From Stichopus chloronotus (lineage: Eukaryota > Echinodermata > Holothuroidea > Aspidochirotida > Stichopodidae), in assembly GCA_021234535.1 (NCBI GenBank), contig CM037838.1, forward strand, positions 30,171,969 through 30,235,968: a stretch of 64,000 bases of DNA. The letters are read 5' to 3'. Position numbers and translations under genes: made by a program. Numbering within the stretch: the stretch's first letter is position 1; every line of letters starts with the position of its first letter. Shown one piece after another: positions 23,656 through 36,521 of the stretch. Under the pieces are notes generated by a model. It was given only the letters and a program-made list of their open reading frames with translations, was not told where the DNA came from and made no database searches.

Positions 23656-26008
23656 GACATGTTTTTCTACGAGCTTCTTCGCACCTTCACATTTACATGC
23701 CCTTTGGCTTCCCGTGTAACGGATACTACGGTGCCATGAATTAACTCAGCCATAACTTTGGGTAGAAGTTCTCTTCATAGCCATCACTTTGTGACAAACT
23801 TTACAGTAAGCCTAAACAAGTATCTATTTCTTAAAAGATCGGAAGCAACGCTGGGGCCAAAAAGTAAAAGCAACTCACCGTCAGACTAGCACAAGATATC
23901 AGTCCCCAACACTCTCTTGTCTTTACGGCTTTTCAACCGCACAATATAATAGGGCCACGGTAGACATTAGTGAGTCACAGTTGGCTAAACATGAAAGGAG
24001 TCATTGGTATAGAAGATTCCAAGAAATAATCTAGAGATGACCTCCCTCTCAGAGAATGGAGAAGTCTAGTCTGTTTTTGATCTGGTCATTGCCCATTCTT
24101 TCCTTTTCAGTATCTAGTAACTAGCAAGGTTAGCCTATTTGTCCTTTTTGTTGAATCATTTCTATATATGCCTTTACAGAAATCTATGTTTATTTTGACA
24201 TGGGTATGCTTCCCATTGTGGTGTACCAGGCAATCTTGGTGGAATGGTGTACGTTTCTCTTCTCGGTAATTTGCGCTCATATGTTAATTCATTAACGCGT
24301 TCATCGGCAATCCGAATGTTACCATGAATGACCCTCGGTGGATTCCGGTTGTTATTATACAAGCAACAGATCGTCTGCTGCTCTCTTCAAATTAATCATT
24401 TTGTTTAAAATTAAAGTGAAGGTGCTTCACATTCAAGTTTCACTCGACTCATTTATCGTGGTCGGTAAGCGAAATAAGTAAAAAGGAAACATTTTACTTA
24501 ACATTGCTTGAAAACGAGTTATCAAAACGATAAAGAATTACGTTAACCTATTGTGTTTATCACAAAAAGAAACTGGAAAAATCAAAATTGCCTCCTTTTG
24601 ATCTTACCTTCCGGCTCTTTCGGATACTTTTCCGTCGATCCCTCATGTTGAATGGTTTCTCGTCTAATTATTTTGCTCGGTTTTCAATAATTTCAACCAA
24701 TATATCATCACATGTTCAACGTATTCGATCACCACCAATGCAATAGAGTAGTCATCATGGCATACCAGTCGTTTTTAGATTTTCATTCTGTGAAATACAA
24801 AGTAAAACAAAAGAAGATATCATATATCATCTAACTGAGTTGTTGGAAGTTCTCATATATATACTTTTTAGGCTTTTCATAATAATTAACTGATATTTAA
24901 TGATTACTAATTAAGATTACGAGAACACTACCCTTAGTTTTTTTTTAGTTTTGTCTTCACCAATTTAAATCTGATTTTTCATCCCTTGATATCTGACCTT
25001 GAAGTACACCTAACTTCCCTACAAGCTGTAGGAAAAGCGCTTGATATTCTTACAAACGTCCCTGTCCCCATGAAATGCTTTGCAATGTTTTATTTTCCTT
25101 GCTGTTCTTAATTTTTGAGTTATATGAAAATAAGTTGTATGGACACCTAAGATGGTTGCAAAATAACGAATGGATGGAACCATACATACAATTTTTAATG
25201 TAATGACGCAACTTTACGAATTTAACATTAGAAAGGATTTTTTAAGTGACATCATTCTACAATTAACTCGTAGGATGCTTTCACTATACCGTTCAAGATA
25301 CCACGGGTAACATTTAACCTCGACTTTACTAGGGAAAAAGGTATTCCAACAATTACAGCAGTTCTGGGTGGCAGTCTTGGAAGGAGTTTCTACTCCTCTT
25401 AGGGTAAAAGCGAAGGTGGAAGAAGGGGGCTAAATGTTACCAGTGGTTTTACGGCACGGTGTGAGGAGTGCGATACTTATGCAGGGACAAGTAAGTTCGG
25501 ATTGAAGTAAATACATGGTATTAAGAAAGAACGTTTAAACTGACCATGTGAAGTAAAACTATGTATTACGCTTTAAAGACAAAGGCAAGCAATCTATATT
25601 ACGCTATCTATTGTGTATCCTTTATTTAATCGGCTACTTATTTGGAGGGAACAACAGATATGAGATACTGATTTCATAAATTGGTCTTTTATTTTGTGAA
25701 GCGTAAGGATCCAATCCAACGTACTCAATGTACTTAGCTACCTTTTTACAAAAAAAAAGAAAGACTGAGTGTAGTCATGCTGCGTTGTTGTTGCGGCTTC
25801 TTCTTAATTAATTCAGTTGCAAGCGTCACTTGAACTTAGTAATTCCTGGAAAACTATTTAACCGAACTAATTCTTGATGTCATTCTGATCGTAAACGTCA
25901 TCAGATCATTTTTTATGTATAAATGACGAAATTCAACTGCCGACATTTGTTTGTTTTTCATTTTGTGTTTATTTATTGATGAATGATTTTACTACACCTG
26001 CAAGCAAC
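23656..26008. other. No gene recognised
   Basis: A 62-codon minus-strand frame at 24174-24362 has protein-like, Pro- and Arg-rich composition (NPPRVIHGNIRIADERVNEL near its start) but begins at TTG and has no pyrimidine tract before it, so it is only noted. Confidence 0.45.
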
Positions 26009-26025
26009 GGGGGGGGGGGGGGGGG
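26009..26025. repeat. Poly-G run (17 bp), longest G/C run in the window
   Basis: Seventeen consecutive G between CAAC and ACAAAT. Confidence 0.95.
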
Positions 26026-27975
26026 ACAAATAGTATGTGTACATCTGAATTGCTGCGCTTGCCGCTTACGCACTTTCATCAGTTTATCGCTTTCGTATGA
26101 AGATGAATTCTTCGCCATCCCAGGAAATCGACATCAAACTTAAATTTGAAAATATCTCTCTCCAGGTCCACAGTAGAAGAAAAAACAAAGCAAAGCTGCC
26201 AGACCCCAATGTCATCATTAATTGGTGTAATCATTGAAAAATGTTTAAAGGTTGTCATGCCAAGGAGGAACTGATGATTCGTAAGGATATATCTCCGTTT
26301 GTTTTTCTCTTTGTTTATGATGTTGCTTTCGTGAGATTTCCGAGGGCATTTGCCATTCTCTCTTTCTTTTTGAAAGAGATGACGAAGTCGGCACATTTAA
26401 AAAGAACGTTTTCAATGATATATGTGACATTGTTGTTTTAGTTCTTTTTCGTTTCATTTTTTTAAATTTTATTTTGTAGTTCGGAATAGTTTGTATTCCG
26501 AATGATTATCAATGAACGGTGTATTTTAAGAGCAACCTGATTTTAAATGAATTTGTCTCCTCGGAGGATACACTACCGTCGACCTGGAGGACAAACGTAA
26601 ATGGTCTCGTAGATTAGTTGGAGATTGAAATACCAACCTCCAAGGTCGTCACTTGAGCTGGATTTCTTTTATTTTTCCTCTCTTTTCCATAAAAAGAAAC
26701 ATAACAATCATTTGATTGCTGTGGGTGGTAACTTCAATCATCTAGTGATTTCAAATACCAAATTTTCATTAGCGGTCACATACAAGTTTCCAATTTTGAA
26801 AGATGTGAAAGTAAAAGAATGTTACTGTATTTGAATCTGCAGTGGGTGATGCAACGACAGATTGAAAAAAAAAAAGAAAAAAAAATACAAAATTGGAAAG
26901 CAAAATGAGATGTTGATCACTTCGGCCTTGAAGTTGATGATAAGCCTTGCTGGCCGTTAAAACTAAATCACAACAACAGAAAAGGAAGAATCCGTCGATT
27001 CTTGCGTGAATTTGTCACCAAAAGTTTCTCAGAAGCTTTGGGGGCAAGGGGGGGGGGTCAGGTACGACCTTTTCGAGAACACATGAGATAAATCGTAGAT
27101 ACTGAAATTTGAGTTATAAAATGCAACATTACGGTTCCATAGTTATCTAAACGAGAAATTGTGAACGTTTCCGTCGTTCATATTATGTCACTCTCTTGAA
27201 CAAAGTTTAAATGTGACTTTTTCATCAGTTTACATTTGGAATGAAGAACTACATGCAATTTTCCCACAGTGTGATCAGTGTGGCTGTCCTTACTGATCGT
27301 TTGTGCCTTAACATATTCGGTATCTGCATCACTTCTTATCGTTTAACATATGTAAGTTAAGTTTTGATGCATATGGAAGATTATACAAACATGACAGAAA
27401 TTCTGATTTTAAATTATGAAATTTGAGATGAATTCACTTGCAAAACATTATTCCATGTTTCCCTTTCTCTTTTTCCCAGGATAAAATAGAATTAAGGGGG
27501 AACAAAGTCAAAGCGAGGTGCTCTTGATAGGCCTAGGTGTCGTTTTATCAAGCTCAAATCTTCGTATATTTAGAATCACCACTCAGCGTACCGTTCTCAA
27601 TCGTCAGATCAGTTCATTTCATTTCCAACTACGCAAATTCCTGTTCTCCGTCTGTTTTTATTTTGTAGTTGATTCAAGAATTTTTAATCCACATTAGTTT
27701 CAATTATTTTAATGATGTGGTAACTTCTGGGTTGCACTTCTTGGGCGAGGTAAATGATTCACGTATAAATTAAAAACAAAATTGAGCAAAACATTAAGCT
27801 AAATGAATTAATTTGAGAAGTTACTGCTAAGAATTTTCCCCTTATACCTTTAAGTATATTGAGCTGCCAGAAGCAAACCAGAGATACGACCGTTCAAATA
27901 AATGATAGTTTTGTAAGTTCCGTGTTTATTTCTGTAGTTTTCAACATATTGATGTTATCTGCAATTTACTCAGAC
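26026..27975. other. No gene recognised
   Basis: Overlapping opposite-strand frames at 26079-26457 (105, 66 and 70 codons) exclude one another as evidence. An A-rich tract lies at 26864-26890 and a G10 run at 27048-27057. Confidence 0.5.
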
Positions 27976-28000
27976 CAGAGAGCTGTCCTCCAGCTCTCTG
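27976..28000. repeat. Perfect 10-bp stem hairpin
   Basis: CAGAGAGCTG (27976-27985), loop TCCTC, CAGCTCTCTG (27991-28000). Confidence 0.8.
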
Positions 28001-29706
28001 CTCAGACAGAGCACAACGAGCATACATACATGGACGTGGATGAGTTTTGCTACTGGGTGTACATTTTCTGTTCATAGACACTCTAACAGCAGTGTATTTA
28101 ATTTTTCCTGGGTTCATCTACAGTAGCCATTATCAGTTGTATTATTTCAATTGAAGACTACCGCCGAAAGAAAAGTAACCACACCTCTCCGATAACACCG
28201 CTCATTAACCAGTGAAACATGACAGGTGATCTGCTGTATCGTATCCTCAAAAGAAAGAAAGAATTCATATTTATTCATGGATACGTTACATGTCCCTCGT
28301 GTAATGTTACCGAACGGAACTAAATGAAAGAGCAGCCTACAGCAGTACACTCGTTGTCAAGAATGACTTATCACGCGAAACGGCATTCTGTGTGCCAAAA
28401 GTAACGGAAATTACACCTTAAAGATGAAGTAAAAGAGTCGAATAATTTCAACATTTAAGTTATGTTTGGGAGTTTCCCCTTGTAAACCTAGATGTACCTT
28501 CAGGAGGTTTTATTAGTAGCGATGATTCCTCTCTCTCTCACTTCGCATCTCCACTCTCTGTTTCTTTCTCTCTGCCTCTTTAACAAGAGGATGAGAAATC
28601 TCACACACTTTGCATTAGAATTGCAAGTGTTCATTTGGGCGTAAATATCGTTGTTTAACATTGTAACATTAAGTGATCATTCACGTGCTCATCCGAGCAA
28701 AACCATTGTATGTAGATATATGCTTATATATACTCACAGGGAAGGATAATGCTCCTCAGCAACCACAAACTTAATTCTCTCTTCCTTACATGTTTTTGAC
28801 CCTGCTGTAACATATCGTCATTGGGGGAACTCGTTATGAACATTTAAACCAAATTTGCCACGGATCACTCCGTGTTCTACACGAACATTTTCAAGCCAGA
28901 TACACAGTCATGCGTTGTTATACTGGGTGACTGTCTCAACGGTTATTATCACTGCTTTAAAATACATGCCACTACACTGTGGTTATTACTACTAAAACAT
29001 GGAGAAATCCTTTAGCAGATACACCGTATGCTGCAAGACACGGAATGATAATTGTCGGGAACTAATCTCGCTTTTTTCTTTTCTTTTTTTAAGAGAGTAG
29101 CTTTAGATTTGAAACATTTACTGTAAAAATAAATCGAAATGTGGATAGGTCGCATCTTTCCTGTTTGACAGTGTGTAACGCTAAAATCGGGGGACCATGC
29201 GAAAATTATTTGCCGACATGTACCGCAAATATTGTGTGTATCAGTACCGCAATTGTGTGTACAAACGTGAGGGGCGTTATGGGGCGTTTCAACGTTGACC
29301 CTCCATTAATAATCTGGCAAGTGCAACAGATAGCAAATTCCGAGACGGGCTATACATTATGCACATTAAAATTTGATAGTAGCGGAATCTACACTTCGTT
29401 TCCCTTGTTTTCATCCATCGTGAAAAGTAAATTTAACAATTATTGTTGTCCGAGAGTTGAAACCCTGCTTTCAAAACAGGACTTATGCACTTTCTGTTTT
29501 TTGTTTTGTTTACATGTTAAAGGATACACCCACGCACAAAGCTATTAATCTACCACAGCTCTATCATCCACGTCTGGGTAATTGTTTAAAGGATGATACT
29601 CCAAAAGTTTATGTAATTCGTTGTACCTGGACCATGAAATTTGATACCTAGCAACATGAAGGGATGTTAGTGTTTCGTTTGTTATCGTTGTTATTTCGTT
29701 GTTTTA
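28001..29706. other. No gene recognised
   Basis: A 135-codon plus-strand frame (29141-29548) is Cys-rich but shows no regular Cys spacing, signal peptide or splice context that would support a gene. Confidence 0.45.
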
Positions 29707-29733
29707 GTTTACATATGTTAAACATATGTAAAC
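29707..29733. repeat. Perfect 27-bp cruciform-type palindrome
   Basis: GTTTACATATGTT (29707-29719), one A, then AACATATGTAAAC (29721-29733). Pairing continues imperfectly outward into T-rich left and A-rich right flanks (TTTCGTTGTTTTA against GAAATAAACGCAAAA), making an imperfect stem of about 30 bases per arm. Confidence 0.85.
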
Positions 29734-30873
29734 GAAATAAACGCAAAAACATATAATCTAAGTACTATGCGGTCTGTTGCAGAGAACAGACGATGGGCAT
29801 GCAGGCTATGTGATTTAGAGAAGCACCATATAGCAGAAACGGTGGATTCAAGGTGGTGGGTTACGTGGGTGCACATTCACCCCCTCCAAAAATAATCCAA
29901 ATTGGATGCTTTAAATACCGGATGCGGCAAAGTCTCCTGTGTCTTCTAGTGCTTTTACAGAAACTCAAACACCATATTGCGTTTCCATGTAAGTCCTTCA
30001 GGCTGACAACCCTCTCCCACAAAGTGTGAGTAGTACGTCACTCCATCAAGGATGTTTCCAGCTAACGTACATACTGTACAGGACCAGAAGCTAGAAAAAA
30101 CGTGTAAACTGCTCGAATACAATGATTCGTATTTTCAAAGATTTTACATGGGTTATCTTTCTTAGGTGTGATTTTTATATGACAGTCCCAATGAGTATAC
30201 TTTACTGGTTTTTCAATTTTAAGTGTCTCGTTCAGAGAAGCGAACAAAACAAAAAAATTCGGATAGTTCCCAGAATCTTAGCGTTCACACACATTCATCT
30301 CGCTTTTTAGGACACACAACATGTTGCACATGATACAAACGTTCAGAAAATTGTGTCAAAGCATTTGACCGCACTGTACTTTGTGATATTGTGGGATTCC
30401 GTTTGTCCTTATCCATGTGTACATTTTGTCTCTTCAAAGTGTGGTGAATTGAGGACTTTCAGACAAATGATAAACCTTTCATAACTCAAACGAAGTATAC
30501 TTGTAGCGAAACAGTTCATTGCTTAAAAAATATATATTTTGTATGAAAATAACACGTACGCTATGGAATGTGAGACAGATGCACAGCAATGTATTTTTTA
30601 AAACTGTGGCGCCACAAAAGAAAACGGCGTCTTAACTATGATCAGTCTTAACAACAAATTAGTAAAGACCAATTTCCATGTTAAGGATGCAGTAAATACC
30701 TTAATTTAATCAAGATGTTGTCTTGTTAATGCGTTTCTATCTATGCACACAATCGTTAATAACATTACACGTACGTTAGGATACACAGCCTACACTGTAA
30801 AGCGTGTAACGCAGAGGGTTAGCTATGTATCGCTAACGTCGGCATTACATTTAGGTCCACAAGGGTGACCCGA
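29734..30873. other. No gene recognised
   Basis: Short unrelated open frames only. The plus and minus frames at 30062-30310 overlap each other. Confidence 0.5.
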
Positions 30874-31122
30874 CGGTGCTTCGATCGGAACAAATTGGGA
30901 CACTGTGTAGGCCCAAAGTGCTGGACCACGGTGTTTGACCACTGTTCATCGAAAAGACGTCGGCCTTCTAGTTGAACTCGGTGTACGGTGCACCAAAAGG
31001 AACAAATTGGGTCACGGTGTAGAATCAAGGCGTAGAGCGACGGTGCACCGAAAGGAGAAAAGCGTGGCATCAATTTTGCATGGTCCAACGACACGACGGT
31101 GCTATTACTGTTATTACTTGTC
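30874..31122 (+). repeat. Degenerate tandem repeat, ~56-bp step (112-bp higher order)
   Basis: CGGTG begins at 30874, 30929, 30986, 31041 and 31097, spacings of 55, 57, 55 and 56. Units one and three match best: both read CGGTGC, then GGAACAAATTGGG(A/T)CAC and GTGTAG, 112 bases apart. Units three and four share CGGTGCACC and AAAGGA. The 112- and 67-codon frames over this stretch derive from the repeat. The segment is less AT-rich than its flanks. Confidence 0.7.
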
Positions 31123-33592
31123 AAAGCCCACGAGATGATTGGTCCATATAATTTCATCGCATGAAGAGATGAGCGTTGTTTAAGAAGAAATGAAATATGA
31201 TACAGAGAAAAAAGTCACCGTCTTGAAACATATATTTATATCAAAGTTAACAATAATGCCCAGAGAAAGAACCTCTTCACACATTGGATGTAAGCTTTGA
31301 GCGACAACCTATTACCCCCCCCCCCCTTTATTTTTTTTTTTTACTTTTAGTCTTCGATTATTTCTTTTGGTCTCAGTCTCATAGTTTTTCTGCGATTTCC
31401 GGTTTTGATGAATGGCGTATTGATCAATTGATTGATTCATCCGGTTTCTGAGATCGGTATCAAAGTATTTCCTTTTTCACTTGTAGTTTGTTAAATTTGC
31501 ATACTTTATCTAGTAATAATATTTTATGCTTTATTCTGTAGACGGCAGGCAAAATAATAAAAGTGTCGAAAACTGACAGGTACTTACAAAAAACACGGCC
31601 ATATATTTTAGACAATGCCAATGCAAAAGTCATTCTTACCGTTATTTGTAGTCATATAAAACTTATTTTTCACTTTGTTGCTTGTTGTTGTTTAATTTTG
31701 TCATTTTTTTTTTATCCACGAGGATTATACTTGCAATCAATAATTGGAAAATAACAGTGATGCGTAAAAGAAATATGGATTTCTGTACGAACAAGTTGCG
31801 TGTACTGCCAGCCACGGGGCACATTATTGATTAACTCAACGTATATTGCTGATGAATATACCTGCGTGTATACTCCCATATCGTTGACCTTTTATTATGT
31901 ATTATTCACGGAAAGCATAAGATGGCTCGAGGACTTTCGCAATACTGAATGTAAAACATCGTAAGAACTTCACATTTTCTGTTGAGTAAATACGAAGTTA
32001 TATTGTCAAAACATATTCATGCAAACTTCAAGGGGTAAGATATAAACAGAACTGGAGGGACGCACCGCTACGAAGGATTTTAGGACTGAGAACATTAAAG
32101 AACAAGGTTTTCCAAAACAGTTTACAAACTTTATCATTTGCTATTGCAAAACACATACTAATGAAGATAACTGGTTTTCCTCTCTACTAGGGCATTTTCT
32201 GACAAAATTTGTCATTGGCAGATCATTTTTACCACAAATCAATTTAGGAGATATGCTTACACTCGATTTGGAGGAAGAAAGTGCAGAAAGGTATGTAAGG
32301 TGCATGAAACAACTATATCTATCCTCCTTTTAATAAGACAGTTAAGAAGTATGTCTTACTATAGTAACACATTAAAATTGGGGCCAACAAACGAAACATT
32401 AATTGTATAGCATGTTAACTGCATAGCGTGTTAACCTCACGGACTAATACGAGAAACATTTGATATCCCAATCGTGCTAATTATCAATGTTGGAGTTAAT
32501 TTTGTAAATAGAGTGTAGGCCTACATGAAACGATGCGATAGGGTTCTAGTTTTTTCTACCTTTAACAGCAATGATGCAGACGTTAGGTTTATTAATTAAA
32601 CACATGCATGCATAGTCTTGTGAAATCTTCTTGACCCCGCTTGACTTCTACGTTCCGGTCAACCTACTTCCCAGTGGAAGTAATACACACTCCCATGTTG
32701 TTAAAGCATTAACCGGACATCAGAATTGCCATTCCTTCGTGGAAAAGTAGGTGTTGCTATTTGTCTAGTTACATATTAAACAACTCCATAAATGGCCACC
32801 ATCATAAGTTTCACAAGTTAGATTATAACTATGCTAGTATTTAATTTGCAAAATTAGTGAATCCGCCATGCATTATCACTACAATATACATTGCATTAAG
32901 ATGGAGTGTTCTGATCACAAACACGTTATAAATAAATACTGATCTCCTCTTTCAGCCACTGATCTTCCCACAAGATATCTCTTGTACGATGAATACATCT
33001 TCTGAAGATAGCAAAACGCTCATTCCATATGTACCAGTCTCACATAATCAGTGGTTCGATATACTGACGGACCAGACGTCTTTTGCGGATCAAATTTCAA
33101 GTTTGACTTTATGACCTTGTTCATTCTCCTTCAATATTTGAAAGTGATTTAATTAACCATATACTGCACATTTTGAGTGTTTGCATATTAGGTCAGCATA
33201 TTTCTCATACCATCGCTATTGAACCGTTAGAGGCCAAATTAATTGAGACGTTGTCCTGATCTCTGCAAATAATTAAGTCCTTAATCCGCGGTTCAATTAA
33301 AGGGCGATTTTGTGTCTCATTGAAAGACTTGAAATGGTTCTACACGTGATTGTCATGGTTGTTGCTCTGATTTTGACAAAGAGTTACGTCTCTCTGGTTT
33401 TCACAAATCTTGAGATGTTTTTGAAGTGTATTTGCAATCATGAAGGATTAAAACGATGAATGCAGACAATCTTCAACGCTGTAATTATGTAAGTAAATTC
33501 ATCAGTATGCTTGTGGGAAACTTAAAAAGAGTCAACTTTATTTACAGCAAACACGAGAATTAGTCTAATCAAGATCATCATTATAAAGCATA
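31123..33592. other. No gene recognised
   Basis: A C12 run (31315-31326) followed by a T-rich tract to 31341 is the only notable element. Near 32400-32440 TAGCATGTTAAC recurs once as TAGCGTGTTAAC. Confidence 0.5.
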
Positions 33593-33890
33593 ATCATGTA
33601 ACGTCACTCTAAACATCATTATCAACTCCATCATCATCATCATAATCATAATCATCATCTTCATCATCATCATCTTCATCATCATCAATATTATCATAAA
33701 ATCATCACTATCGTTCACTGTGGTCCTCAACAGCATCGCCAACATCATCATCGGTATCAACAGCTTTGCCTTTATCAGCAATATCATCACCATCGTCGTC
33801 ATCATCACCATCTTTCGACATCTTCATTATTACTTCATCATCATAATCATCGTCACCATCATCATCATCATCATCATCTCCATAGTTTGA
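33593..33890. repeat. Imperfect (ATC/CAT)n microsatellite array
   Basis: About 300 bases of ATC/CAT triplets with ATA, CTT, CAC and CGT interruptions, densest at 33626-33690 and 33834-33880. The minus-strand Met-rich (33581-33811) and Asp-rich (33708-33899) frames are translations of the repeat. Confidence 0.95.
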
Positions 33891-35663
33891 CATGTGCATT
33901 AACGATGTTGATATTTTTCCTATTTCATCTCTTTCTTTATTTGGTGTCGGTACTTTCGTTTGATTTGAGAGAAGAAATAAGAATCGCTTTTAGTATAATT
34001 AATTTCTTTCTTCCAATCAAATATAATATACATTTTGTACATGATTCCACTGTATACGATTCTATAAATAGACTGCAAAAAATTGATTCTATTAGATATT
34101 ATTTTGTAAATGTGTTTTAATGTGAACAATCGTTGAGTACACTACCCTTCGGTAGACGAAAGCAAGCAAAAAATTAACAGCATTTCTCGCCTCGTTTCCA
34201 TACTTCATATCTCCGCCATCATTATGGAAATGGCATGGAAATATTCTTTCCAACGTAACTTAAAATAAAAAAATCTTGATTCGACTATATCAAGTTTACG
34301 ATTTTGACAGTATATAGATCAAAACACTGGCGAGAATCCTTAGTATGATTTACAACCTCTCAACTTGGTTTGAAATTTGCATCACCTTTAGATATTTCTC
34401 TACTGGATTGTGAACTGGGACACCAGCTTGAAAACAGAGTTTGACCGAGTTATCGTTGGTATATAGAAACGCATGCATGTAAAAAAAGACTGACCTCCAA
34501 TAACGTACAGACACTTAATTAGCAATTTACAAAATACATGCTTTCATTCACGTCTGACCGCCAAAATGGTGATCAGAACATGACGTCATATATATGTTGT
34601 TGATGAAAACTTCACACTTTCACATGTAGAACAGAAGGATCCTTTCTATTTTAAGCATTGTGTTTCATTTTGGAAAGGAAGTGAGGAAAGCGATACGTTT
34701 AATATGCCGTTAAATAAGGTAGCATGACTAAAGGTGGGACATCTCACGTTCGAGTTTCGTGTTTTTATACAACAATGAAGTTTCCACAAAAATTCTCACT
34801 TAGTGTGTCACAGCTATCCCTCTGAAAGAAAATATTGAATGTATTTCAAAAACTCTGTTCATGGTGTATCTCACAAAATACTGATTCACTATACTCTCAA
34901 ATCCTCCTCTCGTACTCCTCTCTCTATTTTTTGGTTTTTTTTTCCCCTTTTTTTTCATTTTAAGTGCAATTCTTTACTCTGTGCGTGTAGATCTCTGTCT
35001 CAGTCTTGAAAATGTGTTTTAGATTAATTTTATGGTGTTGTTCGGAGGTAAGCAAGTCCGAAATTGTTGCCCACTTAACATTATGCGTTGCTATTAACAT
35101 CAACACTTCAGTGCATTTATGTACAAGCCCCGAGGCATCCTATATTAGCCGGTGAAAACGAGAAGAAAAAAAACAAATAACATAAGATTTGCTTTTACGG
35201 AGAATTTTTTTTTTTTTGCGTTCAAGTCATCCCTCTCTTTACATCTATTTAAGTAAGTTGTGGAAAGAGAACAATTGAGCAGAGTTTTTCCCTGTGCCTA
35301 TTACTGTTGTTGTGTTGTTTGTTTTAGCCAACATAATTCATTACCACCACCCCCCTCCAAAAAAAAAAGAAGGGTCGTCGTGAAGAGGGCATTTCCACAA
35401 AAAAGATTTGTTGTCCTTTTGGACAAAGTGGACTTTTGCCATTATCAAATTATTTCAATACAAATGTTCTTTTAGATATGTACTCGCACCACAAGAGGGT
35501 TGTGCGGTCTTAGAAATTTACAACCCCCCACACACACATACACCTCACGCAATTGTGAGGAAGTTGGCAGCAAAATATTTCTATGACAGAGTAAACAAAT
35601 CAGGAAGTAGTTCGATGTTTAACTCCCACATGTTGCATGAATAATGGAGGCTGCTGTTAAATT
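33891..35663. other. No gene recognised
   Basis: AT-rich. Several T tracts (34935-34960, 35207-35217) and a C-run/A-run pair at 35349-35368. A full TGACGTCA site lies at 34581-34588. Confidence 0.5.
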
Positions 35664-35781
35664 ATGTATCGTGCAGAAGCTATGTGTTTGTATTTCAAGT
35701 TGTTGATCTCAACTTCCCGTCAGTGGCAGTATACATGCTTCAGACATGCACACCACGTATACACCGATTCAAGGCCGATTC

Positions 35782-35795
35782 GTTACCATAGCAAC
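35782..35795 (+). promoter_or_regulatory. X-box motif (RFX-type site)
   Basis: GTTACCATAGCAAC fits the established RFX consensus GTNRCC-N(0-3)-RGYAAC exactly, with a 2-base spacer. It lies 102 bases upstream of the ATG of the signal-peptide exon at 35898, a distance typical of X-boxes in cilium-gene promoters. The match is seen directly; RFX binding and any link to cilia are inferences. Confidence 0.5.
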
Positions 35796-35897
35796 CATGT
35801 TTTTAGTGATTCTGCAAGAGCACAAACTTTCCATTTCTCCAAGTCAGTGTCGCTGGTGAACACTACCACTAAAAAGAACACGTTACGGTCAGACGAA

Positions 35898-35984
35898 ATG
35901 AAACGAAATTACTGGCCATTAAATATCATTTGTCTTGCACTCGCGACCGGAGTTATATCAAGATGCAGTAACAACGAAATTGAA
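35898..35984 (+). CDS. Candidate first coding exon with signal peptide, unidentified secreted or membrane protein
   Basis: ATG (35898-35900, G at -3, A at -1 and -2) opens 29 codons that end exactly at GAA|GTAAGT, a consensus 5' splice donor, leaving phase 0. The peptide has a signal-sequence layout: basic n-region MKRNYWP, hydrophobic core LNIICLALATGVIS, then polar RCSNNEIE, with a plausible cleavage after Ser21. The frame stays open upstream to 35664, but starting there would bury the signal sequence, so I choose the downstream ATG. An X-box precedes it by about 100 bases, and a TTAA-flanked MITE begins 12 bases into the proposed intron. The rest of the gene should lie downstream on the plus strand. 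A chance hydrophobic frame remains possible. Confidence 0.45.
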
Positions 35985-35995
35985 GTAAGTTACCC

Positions 35996-36139
35996 TTAAA
36001 AGGATAGTCTAGCCTTCAAACATAGCTTTGATATGTTAAAGATTAAGTAAATCTGACCATTTTAGTGAAACTTCCATTCAATTCACTCAATATAAGCCAC
36101 TCAATATAAGCTAAATTTCTGGCTGGACTATCCTTTTAA
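35996..36139. mobile_element. 144-bp TTAA-flanked MITE
   Basis: Terminal inverted repeats of 19 bases, TTAAAAGGATAGTC(T/C)AGCC, lie at 35996-36014 and, inverted, at 36121-36139, with one mismatch. If the outermost TTAA is the target duplication, this suits a piggyBac-type non-autonomous element, though the termini do not show the usual CCYT start, so the superfamily is uncertain. A perfect 14-bp tandem duplication, CACTCAATATAAGC (36084-36097 and 36098-36111), lies inside. Confidence 0.8.
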
Positions 36140-36521
36140 CATATTTGCATACAAAGTTTGTCAGAACTATAAAACTAACGCACTTTCGAGATATGCTTTC
36201 CGACTGAGTGTTGCATCATGCGTGGCGATAATTACAAAAGAGTTTTCACATACAGACGTTTGAAGTAAAATCTCAGGCTGCATCATTCCATATTCGTCGT
36301 ATAATTCGTTACATCTCTGGAATTTTGTCATCATTAATTATTTTGCAACTCAATTATAAAACAAGACGAGAGAAGAAACTATTTATAGTTTCAAAGACAG
36401 CAAGAGGAGGAGAAACCTCGACAAAGTTTGGAATATAACATTTATTTTTCCCTCTTCATGAAATCATTAATGTAATAAGAATTGTCATAGTCAATGTTCT
36501 GATGTACGCGTGTATTTCCAG

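Noticed and set aside
24174..24362. Pro/Arg-rich minus-strand frame as an exon
   Set aside because: It starts at TTG, the upstream sequence lacks a pyrimidine tract, and an in-frame stop lies just before it.
29141..29548. Cys-rich 135-codon frame as a secreted Cys-knot or EGF-like protein
   Set aside because: Cys spacing is irregular and there is no leader peptide or acceptor site.
33581..33899. Met-rich and Asp-rich minus-strand open frames
   Set aside because: Both are phases of the ATC/CAT repeat array; no independent coding evidence.
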